Source: Pseudomonas azadiae (GTDB lineage Bacteria; Pseudomonadota; Gammaproteobacteria; Pseudomonadales; Pseudomonadaceae). Taken from it: 64,000 nt of DNA. The DNA lies in assembly GCF_019145355.1 (NCBI RefSeq), contig NZ_JAHSTY010000001.1:1550001-1614000 (forward strand), read 5' to 3'. The notes under the pieces were generated by a model, which searched no databases, was not told where the DNA came from, and saw only the letters and a list, made by a program, of their open reading frames with translations. This document shows, piece after piece, positions 1 to 8,925 of this stretch (position 1 is its first letter; the number at the start of each line of letters is the position of its first letter). Both the position numbers and the translations under genes were made by a program.

Positions 1-462
1 CTGGCACCGGTGATCCCTTACTGGAACAAAGGCACACGTCATCAACTGCAAAACCTGGTCAGCGCGCTGCTGGTGCTGACTGTCGTTGTTCAAACCCTCA
101 CCCTCCTGGCACCCATGCCTGAAGTCGGCGGCCACCCGGCCATCCTGCTCAGCCTGGTGATTGCTGTGGTCGCCATCGTTCTTCACCTGGCCATCAGCTT
201 CTACCGTTCGTCACCTGCGGCTTCGTCGCAAAGCTACGACATGACCAACCGGGATACCGGTACCGTCAAGTGGTTCAACACGTCCAAGGGCTTCGGCTTT
301 ATTTCCCGCGATTCGGGCGACGATATCTTCGTCCACTTCCGGGCCATCCGCGGCGAAGGCCATCGTGTCCTGGTGGAAGGCCAGCGCGTGGAATTCTCCG
401 TCATGAATCGCGACAAAGGCCTGCAAGCCGAAGACGTGATCGCTGCACTGCCGCGTCGCTGA
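1..462 (+). CDS. Membrane-anchored cold-shock-domain protein (5' partial)
   Basis: The frame is open to the left edge of the window; a GTG at 10 is possible but has no visible ribosome binding site, so the true start is probably outside. The visible part has two hydrophobic segments (about residues 15-35 and 42-65 counted from the GTG) followed by a complete cold-shock domain of about 68 residues. The domain has both RNA-binding motifs, KGFGFI (RNP1) and DIFVHF (RNP2). Classical CspA proteins are soluble and about 70 aa; here the domain is tethered to the membrane and should face the cytoplasm. By family knowledge it binds single-stranded RNA or DNA. The role of the anchor is unknown. A strong hairpin terminator follows. 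Confidence 0.85.
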   Translation: MAPVIPYWNKGTRHQLQNLVSALLVLTVVVQTLTLLAPMPEVGGHPAILLSLVIAVVAIVLHLAISFYRSSPAASSQSYDMTNRDTGTVKWFNTSKGFGFISRDSGDDIFVHFRAIRGEGHRVLVEGQRVEFSVMNRDKGLQAEDVIAALPRR

Positions 463-480
463 TACCCGCGCTCGCTGCAT

Positions 481-521
481 AAAAAAACCGCGATCCAGCG
501 CTGCTGGGTCGCGGTTTTTTA
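481..521. terminator. Bidirectional Rho-independent terminator
   Basis: An A-tract, a GC-rich stem (ACCGCGA pairing with TCGCGGT), a short loop and a T-tract lie between the convergent cold-shock-domain gene and slyX, so the hairpin can end transcription in both directions. Confidence 0.8.
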
Positions 522-538
522 TGCGCGGCTATAAATAG

Positions 539-745
539 TCAATAGTGAGGCGGCGGGGCTTCTTCTTCAGCCGTTTCGAATTGACCGCCCATTTCTTCCT
601 GGCGCTTGAGCAGCGCAGTCATCTGCAATTGCAGGCGCTCTACCGCACGCTGCTGCGTGACGAGGATGTCATTGAGGGTCTCGATAGTGTCGTCCTGGAA
701 GGCCAGGCGGCTTTCCAGGTCGGTGACGCGGTCTTGCAGGTCCAT
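539..745 (-). CDS. slyX: SlyX family protein
   Basis: A 68-residue protein, the usual SlyX length. It is almost entirely a predicted coiled coil (about residues 1-50: [19 protein letters not shown]...) followed by a short tail ending in the conserved PPPHY. SlyX is widespread in gammaproteobacteria, but its molecular function is not established; the name comes from its position next to slyD in E. coli. The start lies 3 bases downstream of the HIT gene's stop, so the two are very likely co-transcribed and translationally coupled. Confidence 0.9.
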   Translation of the reverse strand: MDLQDRVTDLESRLAFQDDTIETLNDILVTQQRAVERLQLQMTALLKRQEEMGGQFETAEEEAPPPHY

Positions 746-748
746 GAT

Positions 749-1183
749 TCAACCCTGGGTAAAAATGAAATCGACGGGCAACAGCTCACGCAGACGGGCG
801 CGAATAGCGGCCACTTGTTCATCCGTATAAGGCTGCGCCGGATGCTTGCCCCATACCGGCGCCGACCAAGCGGCATCGTCGCGCTTGCGCACAATCACAT
901 GCACGTGCAACTGGCTGACCACATTGCCCAGGGCGCCAATGTTCATCTTGTCGGCGCCCCAGCCTTCATTGAGCAACTGAGCCAAGGCAGTGGTTTCCTG
1001 CCACAAGCGCTGCTGGTCGGTGACATCCAGCTGAAACACTTCGCTGATACCGTTGATACGCGGCACCAGGATGAACCAGGGGTAGTTCGAGTCGTTGGAC
1101 AGCAGCAGGCGGGACAGGGGGAAGTCCCCAATCGCCAGCGTGTCTTGTTGAAGGCGTTGATCTAAAGCGAACACCGCGGGCAC
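749..1183 (-). CDS. HIT family nucleotide-binding protein
   Basis: A 144-residue protein with the histidine-triad signature QLHVHVIVR near residue 93, preceded by the NIGALGNVVSQ segment typical of the family. HIT proteins are nucleotide hydrolases or transferases acting on substrates such as AMP-NH2 or dinucleoside polyphosphates; the substrate of this subgroup is not known. The third triad position is Val-Ile-Val rather than a third His, as is common in the bacterial HIT-like subgroup. It forms a two-gene operon with slyX. Confidence 0.88.
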   Translation of the reverse strand: MPAVFALDQRLQQDTLAIGDFPLSRLLLSNDSNYPWFILVPRINGISEVFQLDVTDQQRLWQETTALAQLLNEGWGADKMNIGALGNVVSQLHVHVIVRKRDDAAWSAPVWGKHPAQPYTDEQVAAIRARLRELLPVDFIFTQG

Positions 1184-2043
1184 TCCGTTCGGCAGGTCAG
1201 GTTCAAGCCTGCAGCATACCTGCGATTGGCAGAGGCTTCACGCAGGCCGATCGCCACTTGGGCAAGGCGCGGCAAAAAAACGCACCATTTCGAGACAAAC
1301 GAATAGTTCGGCTACGCTCAATCAGCAGACCTAGGGCACTGAGCCGCAGGCTGATCAAAACCATCAGGACGAAACCCGCGATACAGAGGCCTCACGAAAT
1401 GAGGCATTGGGCCATCTACGCCAGCCTGGAGCAACCAGGGCACTGCACCAAAATGACCCATATGCGCCTCTTATGGATCCGTTACTACCCACTGGCCGGG
1501 GTGGACCGGTAACGTTTTTCCGGCTTCACGGATTCAGGTACCACCAGACGAATGAGGGAAGCGCTCATGAAACCCAAACCAATCGGCGTAAAAACCCCGT
1601 GCTTATGCGATTTTCACGAATCCACGACGAATTTCACGAAAAAATGACATTCAGTTCGCGCTTTGGGCACGCTTGCTGCATTCATCTCTCCAGCGTCGGC
1701 AACGGCACCGGCGGGAAGCAGGTGTTTCGCGAGAAAAACAGCAGCGGTTCAATACGCACCAAGGAAGATTTCAAACTTTAAAAGTCACGTATTTTGCGTT
1801 CTTTTTACGTGTTAGAAACAGTATTGAAGTTGTCAGCCTCGCCACCATGAGGCTGTGAATTTGCGACAGGGATCTAGCAATCTACGACAAGCTCGTAAAG
1901 AAGCTGAAAGGAAAGTTGGGCAAGTATCGCCATAATTGTCAGCGTGATATAACTTTGCGCCGACACAAAAAAGAAAGAGCCGCCCAGACAAAAATACAGG
2001 TGGGACGGCAGTACTCTTCCTAAAACCAAAGGAGCAAATCACG
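1184..2043. other. 860-bp stretch with no convincing gene
   Basis: Open frames here (for example 1258-1512 and 1407-1781, plus strand) have no ribosome binding site, no recognisable family and unlikely composition, so they are not called. The segment from about 1590 to 2043 is richer in A+T than its surroundings. It holds two direct copies of TTTCACGAA (about 1614-1650), a small GCCTC...GAGGC hairpin near 1838-1855 and an A-rich run near 1964-1977. The last part should contain the promoter and leader of the porin gene. The rest may be regulatory RNA or gene remnants; nothing in it can be named. Confidence 0.5.
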
Positions 2044-3327
2044 ATGCGCGTGATGAAGTGGAGCATGATCGCCCTGGCTGTTTCGGCAGCAGGCACCTCG
2101 CAGTTCGCAATGGCGTCCTCCCAAAGCGATTCCAAAGGCTTTGTTGAAGACAGCACGTTCAGCATCAATACTCGCGCTTTGTATTTCAGCCGCGATTTTC
2201 GTAATAACCCGTCGGGCCCTGGCTCCCAAAGCCGCGTCGAAGAGTCTGGCCTGGGTTTCCACGGTCTCTACTCCTCGGGCTTCACCCAAGGCACTATCGG
2301 TGTCGGTGTTGACGTGATCGGTCTGCTGGGCGTCAAGCTCGACAGTGGCAAGGGCCGCGCCGGCACCGGCCTGTTCCCGACCGGCTCCGACGGTCGTTCG
2401 CAAGACGAGTACTCCAAAGGCGGCGGCGCCGTTAAGTTCCGTATCTCCGATACGGTCCTGAAAATCGGTGACCAATACACCACAGCCCCTGTATTTGCTT
2501 CCGATGACAGCCGTTTGCTGCCAGAGCTGCCACAAGGTATCTCCATTACCAGTAACGAGATCAAGGGCCTGAAGCTGGAAGGCGGTCATTTCACTTCCAG
2601 CGTCTCGCAGAGCCAGACGTTCCATGACAGCCTGGGCCTGACCAAGACCGACTTTGTCGGCGGTGTGTACTCCTTCACTCCAGAGTTCACCGGCAGCTTG
2701 TACTACGCGAAAACCGAAGACTTCTTCCGCAAGTACTACAGCAACCTGAACTGGACCCACGCGCTGAGCGACGACCAATCCTTCGCGCTGGACTTCAACA
2801 TCTATGACACCAAGAGCGAAGGCCAAGGCCGGCAACGCGCTTACAATGACGGCACCACCAAGCTCGACAACCGCGCGTTCAGCTTGCAGGGCGCCTACAC
2901 TGTCGGCGCTCACACCTTCACCCTGGCAGCCCAGAAAGTCACCGGCGACGGCGACTACGGCTACGGCGTAGACGGCGGCGGCTCGGTATTCCTGGCCAAC
3001 TCCGTTGCCCGTTCCGACTTCAACGCCGAAGGCGAGAAGTCCTACCAGGCTCGTTACGACATCAACATGGCGACCTTTGGCATTCCTGGCCTGAGCTTCA
3101 TGACTCGTTACGTGACCGGTAGCGGCGCCAACACCGCCACTACCTCCAACGGTAAAGAGTGGGAACGCGACATCGAAGCCAAGTACGTGATCCAGAGCGG
3201 GCCAGCCAAAGACCTGAGCCTGCGTGTACGTCAAGCGACTTATCGTTCGTCTGATGGTGTCTACTACGGTTCTTCGTCCATCGACGAACTGCGTCTGATC
3301 GCACAATACCCGCTGAACATCTTGTAA
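2044..3327 (+). CDS. OprD-family outer membrane porin
   Basis: A 427-residue protein with a signal peptide (positively charged MRVMKWS, hydrophobic core, cleavage probably after AMA near residue 24) and the OprD-family start of the mature protein (F-x-E-D-S-x-F-S-I-N-T-R). It continues as alternating short beta strands and ends in a C-terminal aliphatic residue, as in 18-stranded OprD barrels. These are substrate-specific channels for amino acids, peptides or organic acids. It most resembles the OprE/OprQ branch, but the substrate cannot be read from sequence. The AAAGGAG ribosome binding site lies 9 bases before the ATG. The gene stands alone, with a long upstream region and its own terminator. 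Confidence 0.9.
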   Translation: MRVMKWSMIALAVSAAGTSQFAMASSQSDSKGFVEDSTFSINTRALYFSRDFRNNPSGPGSQSRVEESGLGFHGLYSSGFTQGTIGVGVDVIGLLGVKLDSGKGRAGTGLFPTGSDGRSQDEYSKGGGAVKFRISDTVLKIGDQYTTAPVFASDDSRLLPELPQGISITSNEIKGLKLEGGHFTSSVSQSQTFHDSLGLTKTDFVGGVYSFTPEFTGSLYYAKTEDFFRKYYSNLNWTHALSDDQSFALDFNIYDTKSEGQGRQRAYNDGTTKLDNRAFSLQGAYTVGAHTFTLAAQKVTGDGDYGYGVDGGGSVFLANSVARSDFNAEGEKSYQARYDINMATFGIPGLSFMTRYVTGSGANTATTSNGKEWERDIEAKYVIQSGPAKDLSLRVRQATYRSSDGVYYGSSSIDELRLIAQYPLNIL

Positions 3328-3372
3328 TTGACGGTTTGATTACAACGATGACTTAAGGCTTCGGCCTTAAAC

Positions 3373-3412
3373 AAAAAGCCGCTCCTTTGTTTAACAAGGG
3401 AGCGGCTTTTTT
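3373..3412. terminator. Rho-independent terminator after the porin gene
   Basis: AAAAAGCCGCTCC pairs with GGAGCGGCTTTTTT around a short loop. It lies between the convergent porin and mscS-like genes and is symmetrical enough to work both ways. A second small hairpin (TTAAGGC-TTCG-GCCTTAA) lies just before it at about 3353-3370. Confidence 0.9.
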
Positions 3413-3467
3413 ATAGCTGTATTGTTTCAGCACGGATAACTAGCTAGCTAACTAACGAGATTTGCGC

Positions 3468-4310
3468 TTACTTGGCCACTGTTTCCTGCATGACTCGAAT
3501 AACCCGCTGCGGAAATGGAATATCGATCCCTGCCGCTTTTAAACGATCGCGCGCCAGTTCATTGAACATGAACACCACATCCCAATAATCCGACGTTTTG
3601 GTCCAGCAACGCAGGGACACCGTGATCGAACTGTCACCCAGGGTCGAAACCACCGCCACGGCTTCCGGGTCAGCCAGCACGCGCGGATCCTTCGCCAGTT
3701 CCAGCAGCACCTCGCGCGCTTTCTGCAAATCAGCCTCGTAATCCACACCCACATCAAACACCACCTTGCGGGTCGGCTGGCGGTTGGTGTTGGTGATGAT
3801 GCCGTTGGACAGGATGCCGTTAGGCACGATCACGGTCTTGTTGTCGCCGGTACGCAGCACGGTGTGGAAAATCTGGATGCTGTCGACGGTACCCGAAGTG
3901 CCCTGGGCTTCGATCCAGTCGCCAATGCGGAACGGGCGGAACAGCAGAATCAGCACGCCGCCGGCGAAGTTGGCCAGGCTGCCTTGCAAGGCCAGGCCGA
4001 TGGCCAGGGTCGCGGCGCCAATCGCGGCAACGAACGAGGTGGTTGCCACGCCAATCATCGAGGCCACGCTGACGATCAGCATCACTTTGAGCGCAATGTT
4101 CGCCAGGCTGGTGATGAAGTGCTGCAGCGCCAGGTCCGCGTTACGCAAGGCCAGCAAGCGTCCCACTCGATGGGTGAAGACGTTGATCAGCCACCAGCCA
4201 ATGGCCAGGGTGACCACAGCGAGCAATACCCGGCTGCCGTATTCCATGATCATCGGGATCCACGACTGTGAGGTCTTGATCAAGTGATCCATTTCAGCGT
4301 TCAAATCCAT
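3468..4310 (-). CDS. Small-conductance mechanosensitive channel, MscS family
   Basis: A 280-residue protein, close to the 286 of E. coli MscS. It has three N-terminal transmembrane helices (about residues 27-47, 65-85 and 90-118). TM3 is the Ala/Gly-rich pore helix (AAIGAATLAIGLALQGSLAN), followed by the beta domain (RPFRIGDWIEA, VPNG) and the C-terminal alpha/beta domain. It should gate on membrane tension and release solutes on hypo-osmotic shock. The ATG at 4310 was chosen because AGGAG lies 7 bases upstream; the longer frame to 4382 has no such site. Confidence 0.92.
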   Translation of the reverse strand: MDLNAEMDHLIKTSQSWIPMIMEYGSRVLLAVVTLAIGWWLINVFTHRVGRLLALRNADLALQHFITSLANIALKVMLIVSVASMIGVATTSFVAAIGAATLAIGLALQGSLANFAGGVLILLFRPFRIGDWIEAQGTSGTVDSIQIFHTVLRTGDNKTVIVPNGILSNGIITNTNRQPTRKVVFDVGVDYEADLQKAREVLLELAKDPRVLADPEAVAVVSTLGDSSITVSLRCWTKTSDYWDVVFMFNELARDRLKAAGIDIPFPQRVIRVMQETVAK

Positions 4311-4360
4311 GTAGCTTCTCCTGTAGCGGATGTGCAGCTTTATTGACTGCCTGAAAACGC

Positions 4361-4382
4361 AAATGAGCCCCGTAGGGCTCAA
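4361..4382 (-). terminator. Possible weak terminator between yajQ and the MscS gene
   Basis: A GAGCCC/GGGCTC hairpin with a 4-base loop lies just downstream of the yajQ stop. It is followed on the minus strand by ATTTGCGTTTTC, so the T-tract is imperfect and the call is tentative. Confidence 0.4.
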
Positions 4383-4444
4383 GTGCAGACGCGGATCCTG
4401 GGGCGTCGGACGTCAAACACGCCCCCAGGTTCCGCAACGTGCCA

Positions 4445-4930
4445 TCAGTCGCGGAAGTTATTGAACTGCAGCGGCATGTCGAACGTCTTGGCGCGCAGGG
4501 CCGCGATGGCCTCTTGCAGGTCGTCACGCTTCTTGCCGGTGATACGCACCTGCTCGCCCTGGATGGCGGCCTGGACTTTGAGCTTGGCATCCTTGATGTG
4601 AGCGACGATTTTCTTCGCCAGCTCCTTGTCGATGCCTTCCTTGAGCACGGCTTCCTGCTTCATCAGCTTGCCGGAGGCGTAGGCGTCCTTGATTTCAAGG
4701 CACTGCGCGTCGATCTTGCGCTTGACCAGCGCCAGCTTGAGGATCTCGATCATCGCTTCCAGCTGGAAATCGGCTTCAGCGGTCAGGTTGACGGTCAGTT
4801 CCTTTTCCTTGAATTCGAAGCTGCCCTTGCCTTTCAAATCATAACGGCGGTCCAGTTCCTTGACGGCGTTCTCGACGGCGTTGGTGACTTCGTGTTTGTC
4901 CAGTTCGGATACCACGTCGAACGAAGGCAT
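4445..4930 (-). CDS. yajQ: YajQ family nucleotide-binding protein
   Basis: A 161-residue protein that matches YajQ over its full length: start [18 protein letters not shown], a duplicated ferredoxin-like fold and the C-terminal end [12 protein letters not shown]. YajQ proteins bind nucleotides and nucleic acids; in Xanthomonas and Pseudomonas relatives they are cyclic-di-GMP effectors that act with a transcription factor on virulence genes. The GGAG ribosome binding site is 7 bases from the ATG. It is transcribed towards the MscS gene and diverges from the PanE-like gene. Confidence 0.95.
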   Translation of the reverse strand: MPSFDVVSELDKHEVTNAVENAVKELDRRYDLKGKGSFEFKEKELTVNLTAEADFQLEAMIEILKLALVKRKIDAQCLEIKDAYASGKLMKQEAVLKEGIDKELAKKIVAHIKDAKLKVQAAIQGEQVRITGKKRDDLQEAIAALRAKTFDMPLQFNNFRD

Positions 4931-4948
4931 GTCATTTCTCCAATATAA

Positions 4949-5971
<1,023 letters not shown>

Positions 5972-6016
5972 ACCACGCGCTACCCTGCCCGCTGTCTATT
6001 ACCTGGGAAAACCCTG

Positions 6017-8053
6017 ATGCCGCTGCGCCAGCGTCTTGAAAACCTACCGGTCGGGCAGAAACTGCTAGCTGCCCTGCTGGTGCTGTTGACCACCGTATTG
6101 CTGGTGGCCAACCTGACCTTTATCAGCGCCGCCTATTGGATCTCCCAGGAAAGCATGGCCCCCCAGGCCCTGCAGGCCATCGGTCGCCTGGTGTCCAACC
6201 CTGGCCTGGCCGCCGAGGCCCTCGAATCGCCCGCCAAGGCCAACGCCCTGCTCAATGAGCTGACCAGCTACTCACCCCTGCGCGCCGCTGCCCTGTACGA
6301 CGGCCAGGGCGATCGCCTGGCGCAGATGCAATCCGGCGACCGCCTGCACCTGCCGGACAACTATCGGCATATCGAAGCCTGGCGCGTCACCGAGTTTCGC
6401 AACAACCAGATCATCACCCTGCCCCGCGCAGGCCAGCCGCCCGGGCATTTGCTGCTGGTGGCCAGCAGTGAATTGCCGGTGGCGTTTTATACCGGCACGC
6501 TGACCGCCAGCCTGGGCATCCTGATTTTCAGCGTGTTGTTGTGGCTGATCATCGCCCGCCAGATCAAACGGCTGATCACCCGGCCGATCTATGAGCTTGA
6601 AGAATTGTCGCGTCAGGTCACCCGCGAAGAGAACTACGCCCTGCGCGCCGGGCGTGGCAACCGCGATGAAATCGGCAGCCTGGCCGAAGCCTTCAACACC
6701 ATGCTGTCGCGCATCGAAGCCCGCGAGCAGCAACTCAAGCGTGCGCGGGACGACTCCCAGGCCGCGTATGATCAGGCACAGGGTTTGGCTGAAGAGACGC
6801 GCCACACCAACCGCAAGCTGGAACTGGAAGTGCAGGTGCGCAGCAAGATCGAGAAAAAACTCACCGGCTTCCAGAACTACCTGAACAGCATCATCGACTC
6901 AATGCCCTCGGCGCTCATCGCCCTGGATGAACAGCTCTACGTCACCCAGTGGAACCAGGAGGCCAGCGCCCTCTCCGGTACGCGCCTGGACGAAGCCTTG
7001 AACCAGCCGATCTACCTGGCGTTCCAGCCGCTCAAACCGTACCTGCCGCAGATCAGGGCAGCGGTGGAGCAACACACCGTGGAGCGAATCGAGCGGGTCA
7101 CCTGGTTCAAGGACGATGAACCCAAGCATTACGCCCTGACCTTCTACCCGCTGATGGGCGGTGCCGGGCGTGGCGTGGTGATCCGGATCGATGACATCAC
7201 CCAGCGTCTGTCGCTGGAAGAAATGATGGTGCAGTCAGAGAAAATGCTCTCCGTGGGCGGCCTGGCCGCCGGCATGGCCCATGAGATCAACAACCCGTTG
7301 GGGGCGATCCTGCACAACGTGCAGAACATCCGCCGCCGCCTGTCGCCTGAACTGCCCAAGAACCTGGAGCACGCCGAACAAGCGGGCATCGAACTGGCCA
7401 CGGTCAACCGTTACCTCGAAAGTCGTGAGGTACCGCAACTGCTCGATGGCATCCAGCAGGCCGGGGCGCGGGCGGCGAAGATCGTCACCCATATGCTCAG
7501 CTTCAGTCGTCGCAGCAACCGGCAAATGGCGCCCTGCGACTTACCGGCACTGATCGACCAGGCGGTGGAGATCGCCGGAAACGACTTCGACCTGGCCATC
7601 GGCTTCGACTTCAAGGGCCAGGCGATCATCCGCCAGTTCGACCCACAACTGGGCCCGGTACCCGGCACCGCCAACGAGCTGGAACAGGTGCTGCTCAACC
7701 TGCTGAAAAACGCCGCCCAGGCCATTCACTTGCGCGAAGACGGCAGCGAGCCGGGGCGCATCATCCTGCGCACCCGCCTCAACCCGCCGTGGGCGGAGAT
7801 CCAGGTGGAGGACAATGGCATCGGCATGAGCGAGAACGTGCGCAAGCGGACGTTCGAGCCGTTCTTCACCACCAAGGAAATCGGCCAGGGCACCGGGCTT
7901 GGGCTGTCGGTGTCGTATTTCATCATCACCAACAACCACAAGGGCCAGATGGAAGTGCACTCCATCCTCGGCCAAGGCACGTGCTTCACCCTGCGCCTGC
8001 CCTTGGCCGGCAGCCAACTGCCGCCTTACGAATCGAACCAACTGGAGCAATGA
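6017..8053 (+). CDS. Membrane sensor histidine kinase with HAMP and PAS domains
   Basis: A 678-residue protein. In order: TM1 (about 15-40), periplasmic sensor region (about 41-155), TM2 (about 158-182), HAMP (about 182-235), coiled coil (about 235-285), PAS (about 288-400), HisKA with the phospho-acceptor His 422 in AAGMAHEINNP, and an HATPase domain with N, G1 (DNGIGM) and G2 (GTGLGL) boxes. There is no receiver or HPt domain. By gene neighbourhood it resembles P. aeruginosa PA4398, reported to affect swarming, biofilm and siderophore traits. No response regulator gene is adjacent, so the partner is unknown. Its stop is 2 bases before the next start. Confidence 0.9.
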   Translation: MPLRQRLENLPVGQKLLAALLVLLTTVLLVANLTFISAAYWISQESMAPQALQAIGRLVSNPGLAAEALESPAKANALLNELTSYSPLRAAALYDGQGDRLAQMQSGDRLHLPDNYRHIEAWRVTEFRNNQIITLPRAGQPPGHLLLVASSELPVAFYTGTLTASLGILIFSVLLWLIIARQIKRLITRPIYELEELSRQVTREENYALRAGRGNRDEIGSLAEAFNTMLSRIEAREQQLKRARDDSQAAYDQAQGLAEETRHTNRKLELEVQVRSKIEKKLTGFQNYLNSIIDSMPSALIALDEQLYVTQWNQEASALSGTRLDEALNQPIYLAFQPLKPYLPQIRAAVEQHTVERIERVTWFKDDEPKHYALTFYPLMGGAGRGVVIRIDDITQRLSLEEMMVQSEKMLSVGGLAAGMAHEINNPLGAILHNVQNIRRRLSPELPKNLEHAEQAGIELATVNRYLESREVPQLLDGIQQAGARAAKIVTHMLSFSRRSNRQMAPCDLPALIDQAVEIAGNDFDLAIGFDFKGQAIIRQFDPQLGPVPGTANELEQVLLNLLKNAAQAIHLREDGSEPGRIILRTRLNPPWAEIQVEDNGIGMSENVRKRTFEPFFTTKEIGQGTGLGLSVSYFIITNNHKGQMEVHSILGQGTCFTLRLPLAGSQLPPYESNQLEQ

Positions 8054-8055
8054 CC

Positions 8056-8634
8056 ATGGGCTTTCGCCTGTCGAAAATCTACACCCGCACCGGCGACACA
8101 GGCGAAACCGGCCTGGGCGACGGCCGCCGCGTGCCCAAGGACCATCCACGCGTGGAGGCGATAGGGGAAGTGGACACGCTGAACAGTCAACTCGGATTGC
8201 TGTTGGCCTATCTTGAAGCACTAGGCGGTCAGCATCCGGGTTTGCACGACGTGATCGAGGTGCTGACACCTTGCCAGCATCGGTTGTTTGACCTGGGCGG
8301 CGAGCTGGCGATGCCAGAGTACAAGGCGTTGAACGCGGCCGAAGTGGACCGGCTGGAAGCGGCTATCGACCGCTGGAACGAGGAAGTCGGGCCGCTGGAG
8401 AATTTCATCCTGCCAGGAGGTTCGGCGTTGATCGCCCAAGCCCATGTGTGCCGCAGCCTGGCGCGCAGTGCGGAGCGGCGCTGTCAGCAGTTGAATGCGC
8501 TGGAACCGCTGGACGGCGTAGGGTTGGCGTATATCAATCGGCTGTCGGATTTGTTGTTTGTGGCGGCCAGGGTGATTGCCAGGCGCCAGGGGGTTGCCGA
8601 GGTGTTGTGGCAGGCGGCGGCGAAGCCACACTGA
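8056..8634 (+). CDS. ATP:cob(I)alamin adenosyltransferase, PduO type
   Basis: A 192-residue protein with the PduO-type N-terminal phosphate-binding motif YTRTGDTGETGLGDG, the segment EVDTLNSQLG and the C-terminal FILPGG...CRSLARSAERR block carrying the catalytic Arg residues. It transfers the adenosyl group of ATP to cob(I)alamin to make coenzyme B12. Two starts are possible: ATG 8050 overlaps the kinase stop (ATGA) but sits only 2 bases from GGAG, while ATG 8056 has an 8-base spacing and was chosen. The gene is translationally coupled to the kinase gene, although the functions look unrelated. Confidence 0.93.
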   Translation: MGFRLSKIYTRTGDTGETGLGDGRRVPKDHPRVEAIGEVDTLNSQLGLLLAYLEALGGQHPGLHDVIEVLTPCQHRLFDLGGELAMPEYKALNAAEVDRLEAAIDRWNEEVGPLENFILPGGSALIAQAHVCRSLARSAERRCQQLNALEPLDGVGLAYINRLSDLLFVAARVIARRQGVAEVLWQAAAKPH

Positions 8635-8660
8635 CTATGCTGGTGTTTGGTCTGACGCTA

Positions 8661-8686
8661 TCGCAGGCAAGCCAGCTCCCACATTT
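8661..8686. repeat. REP-like half-site
   Basis: TCGCAGGCAAGCCAGCTCCCACA is one arm of the palindromic REP family common in fluorescent pseudomonads. No matching opposite arm is seen immediately beside it. Confidence 0.55.
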
Positions 8687-8689
8687 TGG

Positions 8690-8902
8690 AGCATAGGTAT
8701 CTACACACCTTTGTAGTGAGCGGGCTTGTCCCGCGCTGGGCTGCGAAGCAGCCCCAAACCAGGCGACCGGACTCTACCTGAAGCTCGGCGATGCCTTTAT
8801 TGGGGCGGCTTCGCCACCCAGCGCGGGCGGTGCGACGATTCGCCAAGCCCGCTCACTACGGGGTACTTTTCAGTCGTTGAGAGTTGTGTAGATACCTATG
8901 CT
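8690..8902. repeat. 213-bp inverted-repeat element containing paired REP arms
   Basis: The ends are perfect 18-base inverted repeats (AGCATAGGTATCTACACA at 8690-8707 and its complement at 8885-8902). Inside lies a second perfect pair of 15 bases (GTAGTGAGCGGGCTT at 8713-8727, complement at 8845-8859) and GCGCTGGGC / GCCxCCCAGCGC arms. It sits exactly between two convergent genes. The layout resembles a non-autonomous REP-derived element (REPIN/MITE-like). No open reading frame is inside. It may also act as a two-way terminator. Confidence 0.75.
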
Positions 8903-8925
8903 GCGATAAGGCCCTCAGAGCAACA

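Noticed and set aside
1258..1781. Two overlapping open frames upstream of the porin
   Set aside because: No ribosome binding site, basic and irregular composition, no recognisable family.
2020..3306. 428-codon open frame antisense to the porin gene
   Set aside because: Low-complexity Ala/Val/Gly-rich translation with no start site; the plus strand encodes a clear OprD porin.
3437..3462. TAGCTAGCTAACTAAC run as a possible repeat or att site
   Set aside because: Too short, no second copy seen in the window.
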